This document shows positions 18,510-25,685 of a stretch of DNA of 64,000 nucleotides, in pieces; position 1 is the stretch's first letter; each line of letters begins with the position of its first letter. The notes under the pieces were generated by a model. That model had not been told where the DNA came from. It did not search any database and saw only the letters and a list, made by a program, of their open reading frames with translations. The position numbers and the translations under genes are program-made. The DNA comes from Pseudodesulfovibrio sp. (GTDB lineage Bacteria; Desulfobacterota; Desulfovibrionia; Desulfovibrionales; Desulfovibrionaceae), in the NCBI GenBank assembly GCA_016342345.1, contig JAEINO010000007.1, forward strand, positions 1-64,000, in the 5' to 3' direction.

Positions 18510-19391
18510 CTAGTGGATTGGCTGTTTTTTCAGATCTTTTAAGACGTATGTCTTGAGAGCGTCTTCCCATGTGCGAGGAGTGATGCCTGTTGTCTCAATG
18601 AATTTTGACAGATCAAGGACCGAATAGGCCGGGCGGATTGCTTTGGTCGTGTATGCGCTTGTGGGTACGGGGTCGATTGTGCATGCACTTTTCGCCAGAT
18701 CTGCGGCAGCAGTTGCCAATCCGCACCATGTGGTTTCGCCTGAATTGGCGAGATGATAGATGCCGGTGGCATCGTGTTCTATGAGATTGAGTGTGTGTGT
18801 TGCTATGTCAGGGGCATAGGAAGGTGAACCGGTCTGATCGTCTACAACGGTCAGTTTGTCGCGGCCTTCGCACAGACTGAGAATCTTTTCTACAAAATTT
18901 ATCCGGCCCGGCCCGAAGAGCCATGAAATGCGGATGATCAAGGTTCGGTCGTATCCGAGCTTGAGGAGACCGCGTTCTCCGTCGGCTTTGCTTATGCCGT
19001 AAACCGAGGTGGCGTTCGGTTCATCATAGACCGAATATGGAGTCTGCTTGTCACCTTTGAAGACGAAATCCGTACTGTAATGGATAAAGGGAATGTACCG
19101 CTTTGCTGCCTGGACAGCCAGCAGTGGTGGGGCGGTTGCATTGAGGGCAAAGGCCATTTCTTCTTCGTCTTCAGCCTGATCAACTTGCGTATAGGCGGCA
19201 GCATTGACGAGCAGGTCGGGATCCTTTTTGTCCAGCAGTCGTTCCACTTCCAGAGGGTTGAGGATGTCGCAATCAACACTGGAAAGTGGAATCGGCTTTG
19301 CTCCGGCTTTCCTGAAGGCATCAGTCAACGCTTGGCCGAGAAGACCTGTCTTGCCCCCGAAGATGACGACAGTCAGTCCTTTGAGGTGCAT
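18510..19391 (-). CDS. rfbD: dTDP-4-dehydrorhamnose reductase
   Basis: It reduces dTDP-4-keto-L-rhamnose with NAD(P)H, the last step of dTDP-L-rhamnose synthesis. The 293-residue extended SDR has the nucleotide loop GGKTGLLGQAL near 10-20, the catalytic serine/threonine in HYSTDFVF and the YGISK catalytic pair near 129-133. Its ATG overlaps the rfbB stop (TGATG) and a GAGGAG ribosome-binding site lies inside rfbB, so the two are translationally coupled. rfbA and rfbC are not in the window. Confidence 0.92.
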   Translation of the reverse strand: MHLKGLTVVIFGGKTGLLGQALTDAFRKAGAKPIPLSSVDCDILNPLEVERLLDKKDPDLLVNAAAYTQVDQAEDEEEMAFALNATAPPLLAVQAAKRYIPFIHYSTDFVFKGDKQTPYSVYDEPNATSVYGISKADGERGLLKLGYDRTLIIRISWLFGPGRINFVEKILSLCEGRDKLTVVDDQTGSPSYAPDIATHTLNLIEHDATGIYHLANSGETTWCGLATAAADLAKSACTIDPVPTSAYTTKAIRPAYSVLDLSKFIETTGITPRTWEDALKTYVLKDLKKQPIH

Positions 19392-20407
19392 CAGGCGCGC
19401 TCCTCGTACCATGTGTTCATGAAAGTCCGGTATTCGCCGCTCTGCACCTGTTCAAGCCACGTTGTATTTGATTCGTACCATTCGATGGTTTTTTTCAGTC
19501 CTGCCTCAAAGCTAAGTGTTGGCGCAAAGCCGAGTTCCTCTGCGGCCAGGGAGAAGTCCATGGCGTATCGCTGGTCATGGCCGGGGCGGTCCTTTACATA
19601 GGTGACGAGCGATTCAGGTTTGCCAACGATGGAGAGCAGGGTCTTGATTACATTGATATTTGTTTCTTCAGCGTCACCGCCAAAGTTGTATGCCTGGCCT
19701 TCGCGTCCCTTGATCAGGGTCAGTTCAACACCAAGACAATGATCATCAACATAAATCCAGTCGCGGATGTTCATGCCGTTGCCGTATACGGGCAGTGGCT
19801 TGTCAGATTTGGCATTCATGAACATGAGGGGAATGAGTTTTTCCGGGAACTGGTAAGGGCCATAATTGTTGGAACAGCGGGTAACCAGAATAGGAAATTT
19901 GTATGTTTCGAAATAGGCGCGGGCCATGAGGTCGGCACCGGCCTTGCTTGCCGAGTAGGGGCTGTTGGGTGCGAGAGGTGTTGTTTCCGTGAACTTGCCG
20001 CTGTCGCCAAGAGAGCCGTAGACCTCGTCGGTCGATACGTGGACAAAGCGGTCCGTTTTGCGCTGTCGGGCGCACTCCATGAGATTTTGTGCTCCCTGGA
20101 TATTGGTGGTCACGAATGGGGAAGGGTCATTGATGGATCGGTCAACATGGGATTCGGCTGCAAAGTTGACCACGGCGTCAATTGTCTTGTCTGCCAAAAG
20201 GTCCATGACCATTTCCCGGTCACAGATGTCGCCCTGAATGAAATCATATCGGCTTTCGTTTTCTTCAAGATCAATGAGATTGAGCCTGTTGCCCGCATAG
20301 GTGAGCTTGTCCAGATTGATGATGGACCAGTCTTTGTGCTTGTCGAGCATGAGTCGAATGAAGTTGGTTCCGATGAATCCGCATCCGCCTGTGACGAGTA
20401 ATTTCAT
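19391..20407 (-). CDS. rfbB: dTDP-glucose 4,6-dehydratase
   Basis: It converts dTDP-glucose to dTDP-4-keto-6-deoxyglucose using bound NAD+. The 338-residue SDR shows TGGCGFIGTNF at the N-terminus, the catalytic triad region STDEVYG near 120, YSASKAG near 150, and the substrate-binding NNYGPYQFPEK and NGMNIRDWIYVDDH stretches. It is first of the rfbB-rfbD pair. The product supplies rhamnose for a surface polysaccharide or a glycosylated protein. Confidence 0.95.
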   Translation of the reverse strand: MKLLVTGGCGFIGTNFIRLMLDKHKDWSIINLDKLTYAGNRLNLIDLEENESRYDFIQGDICDREMVMDLLADKTIDAVVNFAAESHVDRSINDPSPFVTTNIQGAQNLMECARQRKTDRFVHVSTDEVYGSLGDSGKFTETTPLAPNSPYSASKAGADLMARAYFETYKFPILVTRCSNNYGPYQFPEKLIPLMFMNAKSDKPLPVYGNGMNIRDWIYVDDHCLGVELTLIKGREGQAYNFGGDAEETNINVIKTLLSIVGKPESLVTYVKDRPGHDQRYAMDFSLAAEELGFAPTLSFEAGLKKTIEWYESNTTWLEQVQSGEYRTFMNTWYEERA

Positions 20408-20512
20408 GTGGTTGTGCCGTTCTATGTGGTTTGTAATTCTTGATTTGGCCTATTTCCCATGTAGTGCTCCCTTAATACAAGGCGGGCTGGGAAAATACAA
20501 GGCAGGAGAGAA

Positions 20513-20965
20513 TCAATCGATTATCAAATCGGTTTGGCGCAGAGCCTCGTAAAGCAGGATGCCTGCGGCTGTGGACAGGTTCAGGCTCCTGACCTTTCCC
20601 CATATGGGAATGCGGACGTGGTCTGAATACTTATCCATCAGATCAACAGGGAGGCCCCGTGTTTCCGGCCCCAGAACGATGGCGTCATCGGCCTGAAATT
20701 CAAAACGATGATGGGATGTGCTGGCCTTGGTGCTTGCAAGGACAAGCCTGGGCGGGTTTATCTGCGTGATGAAATCCTCGAAATCGGGATGTATGGTCAC
20801 ATTGACATGCGGCCAGTAGTCAAGACCAGCGCGTTTCAAGTGCTTGTCATCGACCTTGAAGCCGAGTGGCTCTATGAGGTGCAATGGTGTTTCTGTCGCA
20901 GCGCACAATCGTGCGATGTTGCCTGTGTTGGGCGGTATTTCCGGCTCAAAGAGTACGATTCGCAT
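20513..20965 (-). CDS. trmL: tRNA (cytidine/uridine-34-2'-O)-methyltransferase
   Basis: A minimal SPOUT methyltransferase of 150 residues that 2'-O-methylates the wobble base of tRNA-Leu. The trefoil-knot motifs are clear: EPEIPPNTGNIARLC at 8-22, the middle VLGPETRGLP near 100-109, and LNLSTAAGILLYEALR near the C-terminus. It is the last gene of the tungsten-uptake operon, 24 bases after the MobB-like gene; this partnership looks incidental rather than functional. Confidence 0.93.
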   Translation of the reverse strand: MRIVLFEPEIPPNTGNIARLCAATETPLHLIEPLGFKVDDKHLKRAGLDYWPHVNVTIHPDFEDFITQINPPRLVLASTKASTSHHRFEFQADDAIVLGPETRGLPVDLMDKYSDHVRIPIWGKVRSLNLSTAAGILLYEALRQTDLIID

Positions 20966-20989
20966 GGCCGGGGAGTACCTTTTTCCGCG

Positions 20990-21697
20990 TTATACGTCCA
21001 GCTTGATGGTAGCTTTTCCTGGAGAGTAGCCCTTCAGTGTTCTAAGCATCTCCCGGATGGATGCGGAGATGATGTCTTCCACGAATGGCTTCATGCCCAA
21101 TGGTGCGCCGTTTATGTCCACCTCAATGGAATTGTGCATGGCCAGACAGGCTTTTGTCGTGGCTTTGCCAGCCACGATATCGGCTGCCAGGGTTTTGCAG
21201 TCGGGACGGCCACATGTCTTGCAGTCCATTCCTGGCAGGAAAAAGCCCTTTTCAAGGACGGTTTCGGCCAGAGCATCAATTGTTTCGAATGATGGGATGC
21301 CTTCAAGGGTATTTTCGCCGTAGGTGGCAATGGCCAGTTCGGGGACAAGCCAGTCCGTGCCATCGGAAATATCTCCGCGCAGACAGAGTACGCGAGGCAG
21401 GTAGCCCAGTGACTTGCCGCCTTCGACGATGAGGACATCGGTTGTGAGCAGCGGAAGAATGTCTGGTAGAAAACGGTGGTCGGTCCAGTGAACAAAGGTT
21501 TCATCAGGTCCTAGACCTGCAACGGCATCACATATTTCGGCGTAGTGCGTTGTGTCGGTATCTTGCCAGTTGAAACCATGATGGCTGAATTTGGCGGCTG
21601 CTACAGTCAGGCCCATCTGTTTGAAATGTCGTGTGAGTTCAAGACCAAGTGTGGTTTTACCGGAATTCTTGGGGCCGATGATGGATATTGCTTTCAT
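20990..21697 (-). CDS. MobB-like P-loop GTPase with C-terminal cysteine cluster
   Basis: The first 150 residues match MobB, the GTP-binding helper of molybdopterin-guanine-dinucleotide synthesis: P-loop GPKNSGKTT at 8-16, a basic/histidine switch region AAKFSHHGF, and a hydrophobic LIVEGG strand. After it comes an added domain with CKTCGRPDC near residues 159-167 and another cysteine at about 184, spaced like an Fe-S or zinc site. It lies between tupC and trmL with gaps of about 24 bases, so it is co-expressed with tungstate uptake and may help load tungsten or molybdenum into the pterin. Confidence 0.83.
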   Translation of the reverse strand: MKAISIIGPKNSGKTTLGLELTRHFKQMGLTVAAAKFSHHGFNWQDTDTTHYAEICDAVAGLGPDETFVHWTDHRFLPDILPLLTTDVLIVEGGKSLGYLPRVLCLRGDISDGTDWLVPELAIATYGENTLEGIPSFETIDALAETVLEKGFFLPGMDCKTCGRPDCKTLAADIVAGKATTKACLAMHNSIEVDINGAPLGMKPFVEDIISASIREMLRTLKGYSPGKATIKLDV

Positions 21698-21720
21698 GAT
21701 TTTTCCTCTGAACAGGAGTC

Positions 21721-22377
21721 CTAATGTGTGCCGCTGATTTTGCCATTTTCAAGATGAATGATCTGGTCGCATGCTGCATTCAACCATGCCATGTCGTGGC
21801 TGGCGATGACAAGGCTTGCTCCATATTCTTTTCGCGCTGCGAGGGCGGCTTGTCGGATCATGGTGGCGCTCTGTCCGTCCAGGCTGGCAGTGGGTTCGTC
21901 CATCAGAAGCACTTTGGGCCTGAGCACCAAACGGGCGGCAAGTGCAACTCGTTGGGATTCTCCGCCGGAGAGCTCGAACCATTGTCGGCAGGAAAACTTG
22001 TCGGGCGGAAGGCCAACCAGTTCAAGAGCATGATTGACCTTTGCCATGATGTCGGATTCTCCGCGAACCTTGAGTCCGTATGCAACATTTGCATGCACGC
22101 TTCGTTTGAGGAGGTAAGGCTCCTGAACAAGTAGCGTGATCTGTCTGTGTATCTGGTTGGATTTGCAGGAAGCCGGATTGCCCATGAATGTCAGCGTGCC
22201 TGATGCCGGGGCTTCCAAAAAGGCAAGAAGTCGAAGCAACGTGGATTTTCCTGATCCATTTGGGCCTGCGAGTCCGATGATGCTGCCCGGTTCGATGTCG
22301 AGTCGATCGACCGCAAGCACGGTGCGCTCGGAATATCTTTGACGAACATTGTAAAGAGAGATGATCGGCGTGTTCAT
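21721..22377 (-). CDS. tupC: Tungstate ABC transporter, ATP-binding protein
   Basis: The ATPase of the TupABC tungstate importer, 218 residues. It has Walker A GPNGSGKST near 38-46, the ABC signature LSGGESQRVALAARL, Walker B VLLMDEPTASLD and the switch histidine in ASHDMAWL. There is no C-terminal TOBE-type regulatory domain, unlike ModC, and the length is correspondingly short. Its start overlaps the tupB stop by four bases. Confidence 0.93.
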   Translation of the reverse strand: MNTPIISLYNVRQRYSERTVLAVDRLDIEPGSIIGLAGPNGSGKSTLLRLLAFLEAPASGTLTFMGNPASCKSNQIHRQITLLVQEPYLLKRSVHANVAYGLKVRGESDIMAKVNHALELVGLPPDKFSCRQWFELSGGESQRVALAARLVLRPKVLLMDEPTASLDGQSATMIRQAALAARKEYGASLVIASHDMAWLNAACDQIIHLENGKISGTH

Positions 22378-23069
22378 TTGATGGCCTTTTTCTTCAGGCC
22401 TGAGGCAAGTATGTTGACTGTCAGCGCAACGGCCAGCAGGACCATGCCCAGCGCAATGCCCATGGCGAACTCGCCTTTGCCGGTTTCAAGGGCAATGGCT
22501 GTGGTGATTGTCCGGGTGTGCCATTTGATGTTGCCGCCAACCATCATGGAAATGCCGACCTCGGAAACGATTCGTCCATATGCGGCAACAGCGGCGAGCA
22601 TGATTGAATATCGCGCTTCAAGGACAGTGGCCCAGAGAATTTGCCGCTGGTTGGCTCCCAGGGTGATCAGGGTCATGGGCAGTCGTTTGTCCAGAGCTTC
22701 CACGGCAGTGGCGGTCATGGCGATTATGATGGGCAGCCCGAGTATTGTCTGGCCCATGGCTATGCCCGGAATGGAAAAAAGCAGCCCTGTGCCACCCAGG
22801 GGGCCGTGCCGGGTGAGCAGCGCATACACGAGCAGGCCGATGACCACGGTTGGGAAGGAGAGCAGTGTGTCCACAATGGTGCGGAGGATTTTTTTGCCTG
22901 GAAATATTTTGTAGCCGAGCAGAAAGCCCAGCGGAATACCGATGGTGAGACTGCCTATCATGGACAGCGTCGAAGCTCCGACCGTGGTCCAGATTGCTGA
23001 ATACGTTTCAGAATTTCCGGTGAAAAGGAGCACGAAGCCGTGCAGGAACCCTTGTAGAAGAAAGTCCAT
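22374..23069 (-). CDS. tupB: Tungstate ABC transporter, permease
   Basis: The membrane subunit of the tungstate importer, 231 residues with five to six predicted helices. The EAA-type loop lies near residues 160-185 (VEALDKRLPMTLITLGANQ), where the ATPase docks. I take ATG 23069, giving MDFLLQGF; the frame also opens at GTG 23105 but the ribosome-binding site is too close there. It lies between the substrate-binding and ATPase genes in the usual A-B-C order. Confidence 0.92.
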   Translation of the reverse strand: MDFLLQGFLHGFVLLFTGNSETYSAIWTTVGASTLSMIGSLTIGIPLGFLLGYKIFPGKKILRTIVDTLLSFPTVVIGLLVYALLTRHGPLGGTGLLFSIPGIAMGQTILGLPIIIAMTATAVEALDKRLPMTLITLGANQRQILWATVLEARYSIMLAAVAAYGRIVSEVGISMMVGGNIKWHTRTITTAIALETGKGEFAMGIALGMVLLAVALTVNILASGLKKKAIK

Positions 23070-23131
23070 CTGTGTCTCTTTGTACCGGGAGGATGCGTGA
23101 GTCACCCTCCCGGCAAGTCAATGTGATTGGT

Positions 23132-23956
23132 CTATTGTGCGTTGGGAATGAAAAGTTTCTTCCCAAGGAGCTTGAATTCGCCGATGGCTTTCTGGGTGGC
23201 CGGAGATGCCATCCATGCTATGTACTGCTTTGCCATATCATACTGTGCGTCTTTGCAATGACCTGTGTTTACGGCCAGCGCACTGTACTGGTTGAACAGA
23301 ACCTTGTCGCCTTCGACCAGGACTTTCAGCGGCGGGTTGCCACCCTTGGTGTCGGCATATTTGATGTAAGTGCCCCGGTCCGTCATGGTGTAGCCATTTT
23401 TCTCGGAGGCAATGGTGATGGTGGCAATCATGCCTTGTCCGGTCTGCACGTACCATGCACTCTTTTCAGGTACAGACAGGCCAGCGGATTTCCACAAGGA
23501 GAGTTCTTTTTTGTGGGTGCCGGAGTTGTCTCCACGGCTGGCAAAGACTGCCTGCTTGGCCTGGATGGTCTTGAGGGCGTCCGTGACAGTCATGCCCTTG
23601 ACTCCTGCAGGGTCGGATTCCGGACCGATGATGATGAAATCGTTGTACATGAGCTGTGTGCGGTCGGTCAGGACTCCCTTGTCCACGTAGACCTTTTCGG
23701 CTCCTGGTGCATGGACCAGAACGACATCAACATCACAGTTCTCGGCCATTTTGAGAGCCTTGCCTGTGCCGACAGCCACGAATTTGATTTCAATGCCAGT
23801 GTCCTTCAGGAACATGGGAACAATCAGTTCATCGAGCAGTCCGGTGTTGGCAGTACTGGTTGTTGTTGCCATCATCAGGGTTTGTCCTGCAGAGGCAGGG
23901 AGCACCAATGCGAGTGCGAGTACGAGTGATAAAGCAAATCCATAAAGACGATTCAT
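23132..23956 (-). CDS. tupA: Tungstate-binding periplasmic protein
   Basis: The 274-residue solute-binding component. A signal peptide ending near ASAG (residues 1-24) is followed by MATTTSTANTGLLDEL, the TTTS motif that marks TupA over ModA. The rest is a two-lobe periplasmic binding fold, with the SRGDNSGTH loop near 163-171. Tungstate selectivity supports the nearby tungsten-dependent aldehyde oxidoreductase. It is the first transporter gene after the ModE-type regulator, 57 bases downstream of it. Confidence 0.95.
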   Translation of the reverse strand: MNRLYGFALSLVLALALVLPASAGQTLMMATTTSTANTGLLDELIVPMFLKDTGIEIKFVAVGTGKALKMAENCDVDVVLVHAPGAEKVYVDKGVLTDRTQLMYNDFIIIGPESDPAGVKGMTVTDALKTIQAKQAVFASRGDNSGTHKKELSLWKSAGLSVPEKSAWYVQTGQGMIATITIASEKNGYTMTDRGTYIKYADTKGGNPPLKVLVEGDKVLFNQYSALAVNTGHCKDAQYDMAKQYIAWMASPATQKAIGEFKLLGKKLFIPNAQ

Positions 23957-23987
23957 GGTTTTCTCCTCAAGTGTGGTTATGGGTTAT

Positions 23988-24005
23988 TCAGACCATGGAG
24001 TCTGA
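23988..24005 (-). promoter_or_regulatory. Inverted repeat in front of tupA, possible regulator site
   Basis: TCAGAC-CATGGA-GTCTGA is a perfect 6-6-6 inverted repeat in the 57-base gap between the regulator stop and the tupA start. Its position fits an operator for the adjacent ModE-type protein, but it may equally be a weak transcript hairpin. Confidence 0.4.
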
Positions 24006-24013
24006 TTGGTTGG

Positions 24014-24400
24014 CTATTCAGTGTCGTCGCGATAGAATTCACCGGATTTTTTGACGTCCAGATCAAGAAGTTCGGAAGCTCTGGTTGTGGCGTAGTTCTC
24101 GACGTCGAGATAGAAATGAAGGAATTTCTCCATGAGTTCCTTGCCTGTGGGGGAGAGGTTGAAACGTTGGCCCTGTCCTTTGGTTTTTTCGACCAATGCC
24201 TGACCGAGGCGTTTTTCGGCATTTTTCAATTTTCCCCATGCGCGGCGATAGGACATTCCCAGAGCTTCAGCTGCTTTCCGCAGGGAGCCAAGCTCTTCAA
24301 TGTGCTGCAATAGCAAGGTACTGCCGATGCCTATGTAGGTTTCATTGTCCTGTTCAATCCAGACCCGGAGTCTGAGTGTGGCTTTTTCTTTTTCGGCCAT
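24014..24400 (-). CDS. ModE-type (LysR-like helix-turn-helix) regulator, probable tungstate response
   Basis: A 128-residue protein made almost wholly of the ModE N-terminal winged helix: LLQHIEELGSLRKAAEALGMSYRRAWGKLKNAEKRLG is the typical helix-turn-helix run (given here as the region of residues 29-65). No molbindin (TOBE) oxyanion-binding domain follows; the tail is acidic and helical. In standard ModE the TOBE pair senses molybdate, so sensing here is unexplained. It heads the tup operon, which argues that it controls tungstate uptake. Confidence 0.85.
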   Translation of the reverse strand: MAEKEKATLRLRVWIEQDNETYIGIGSTLLLQHIEELGSLRKAAEALGMSYRRAWGKLKNAEKRLGQALVEKTKGQGQRFNLSPTGKELMEKFLHFYLDVENYATTRASELLDLDVKKSGEFYRDDTE

Positions 24401-24445
24401 GGCACTTCACTTTTTTGGGGTTGAATGGAGTCGTGTCCAGATTGA

Positions 24446-24476
24446 ATTATATGCAATACGGGAAGTGTTAAGTCAA
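24446..24476 (-). promoter_or_regulatory. Promoter for the regulator and tup operon
   Basis: On the minus strand TTGACT (24471-24476) and a perfect TATAAT (24446-24451) are separated by 19 bases, about 45 bases ahead of the regulator start. The spacer is longer than ideal. The -10 overlaps the short repeat ATTG...CAAT (24441-24457). Confidence 0.5.
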
Positions 24477-24519
24477 TGGAGACACAATGCCTGAGGTTTC
24501 GACACCAGAATGTGGCGGG

Positions 24520-25359
24520 CTAGATGGAAACTGTATCAAAGGTCAGTGATTTCAGATCTATTACGAACATGTTTCCTGCAAGAGTGGAATGATTGCCAGT
24601 GAGTATCTTTATTGTTTCGGTCGCCATGACCGAGGCAATGAAAGTGACCGCTGCGGCTGGACAGCCAAGGATTTCCTCGACTGCATTGTCGTGGCCCATG
24701 ATGTCGGCAGGACCGGATTGGCCCGGCATGACTACGCCGACATACCCTGTCCAACCAGCCAGGGCTCCTGTCACAAGAGGAATGTTGGCCTTGGCTGCGG
24801 CCTGTTGCACTGCCAATCTGGTTTCGAGGCCACCGAGGGCATCGACGACCACATCACAACCGGTTAGGAAGTCCTGGAAATTCGGCTGTTTCAGATATTG
24901 GTTCCAGGCTTCGATTTTCATGGAAGAATTGACCAGACTGCCTCTTTCAAGGGCTGCCTCGGACTTTGGGCAATCAATGTTGCCGAGAGTGGAGAGGGCT
25001 TGGCGATTGAGGTTGGTTTCCTCGAAATCGTCGTCATCGGCAGTTCTGATTCGGCCTATGCCTGTCCGAATGAAAATTTCAAGAAGGCTCCCACCCAATC
25101 CGCCAAGGCCGACCTGGGCAATGGAAGATTCGAGCAGCCTGATCTGGTCGTTTTTCGTGATTCCATCCATGTTCCGAAGGTATCGGGTTGGATAGACATC
25201 ATTTCTCAGTGCTTCTGCCTCAACGATGTAGCCAGGAATAGCGTGTTCTCTGGCTATGGTGGCGATGGCATCAAGTGAAATGGTCTCACCTTCGTCTCCC
25301 TTGGGGAGAACTATGTGAACAGCTTGATTGCGGATGGCTTCAATAAGAGGGGTAGTCAA
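24520..25359 (-). CDS. HesA/MoeB/ThiF-family adenylyltransferase
   Basis: An E1-like enzyme that should adenylate the C-terminal glycine of a MoaD/ThiS protein so that sulfur can be attached. The 279 residues hold an N-terminal extension of about 55, then the typical RYLRNMDGI segment, the nucleotide loop VGLGGLGG near 83-90, DDDDFEETNLNRQ (ATP-binding Asp and Arg) and a DALGG strand in place of DCTDN. The two CxxC zinc pairs of E. coli MoeB are absent. moaD lies two bases upstream, so the two are clearly partners; with aor beside them the purpose is the tungsten pterin cofactor. Confidence 0.88.
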   Translation of the reverse strand: MTTPLIEAIRNQAVHIVLPKGDEGETISLDAIATIAREHAIPGYIVEAEALRNDVYPTRYLRNMDGITKNDQIRLLESSIAQVGLGGLGGSLLEIFIRTGIGRIRTADDDDFEETNLNRQALSTLGNIDCPKSEAALERGSLVNSSMKIEAWNQYLKQPNFQDFLTGCDVVVDALGGLETRLAVQQAAAKANIPLVTGALAGWTGYVGVVMPGQSGPADIMGHDNAVEEILGCPAAAVTFIASVMATETIKILTGNHSTLAGNMFVIDLKSLTFDTVSI

Positions 25360-25361
25360 GC

Positions 25362-25589
25362 CTAGCCTCCACCTACAGCCGGGAAAAGGCCGATCCTGTC
25401 GCCATTCTTGATGTCACTTTCCAGATAGGCGCGTGCGGAATTGATGAAAAAGAGAGCGACTTCCTTTTCTGGAATGCCGAGCTTGGCAAGCAACGATTTG
25501 ATGGTTTCCCCCTGATCAATGGGGTAGTCGTCGCCGTTTGGCGGCAGGAACTGGGCCAGTGTGGCAAAGCATTTGATTTCGATTCCCAT
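25362..25589 (-). CDS. moaD: MoaD/ThiS-family sulfur carrier protein
   Basis: A 75-residue ubiquitin-like protein ending in GGG; MoaD and ThiS end in GG, which is adenylated and thiocarboxylated. The beta-grasp core is visible, with FFINSARAYLESDIKNGDRIGLFPAVGGG matching the family's C-terminal half (last 29 residues). It likely donates sulfur for the pterin dithiolene used by AOR. There is no ribosome-binding site, and a promoter-like sequence ends almost at the start codon. The adenylyltransferase gene follows immediately. Confidence 0.9.
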   Translation of the reverse strand: MGIEIKCFATLAQFLPPNGDDYPIDQGETIKSLLAKLGIPEKEVALFFINSARAYLESDIKNGDRIGLFPAVGGG

Positions 25590-25595
25590 GGGATG

Positions 25596-25624
25596 AATCT
25601 AGCCATTCGCGGTTGATGGGTCAA
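25596..25624 (-). promoter_or_regulatory. Promoter-like sequence directly in front of moaD
   Basis: On the minus strand TTGACC and TAGATT are separated by 17 bases. The predicted transcript start falls at or within a base or two of the moaD ATG (25589), implying a leaderless message. It lies between the aor terminator and moaD. Confidence 0.4.
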
Positions 25625-25630
25625 CGGAAG

Positions 25631-25663
25631 AAAAAAAGGGCCGAGGTTGAAACCCCGGCCCTT
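25631..25663 (-). terminator. Rho-independent terminator after aor
   Basis: Reading the minus strand, AAGGGCCGGGGTT and AACCTCGGCCCTT pair with one mismatch over a two-base loop and run into seven T. It lies 22 bases past the aor stop and separates aor from moaD. Confidence 0.9.
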
Positions 25664-25685
25664 GTCTTTGCTTGAACTGTCGGTC

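Noticed and set aside
20474-20510. Direct repeat of AATACAAGGC before rfbB
   Set aside because: Only two short copies; no structure or family to support a function.
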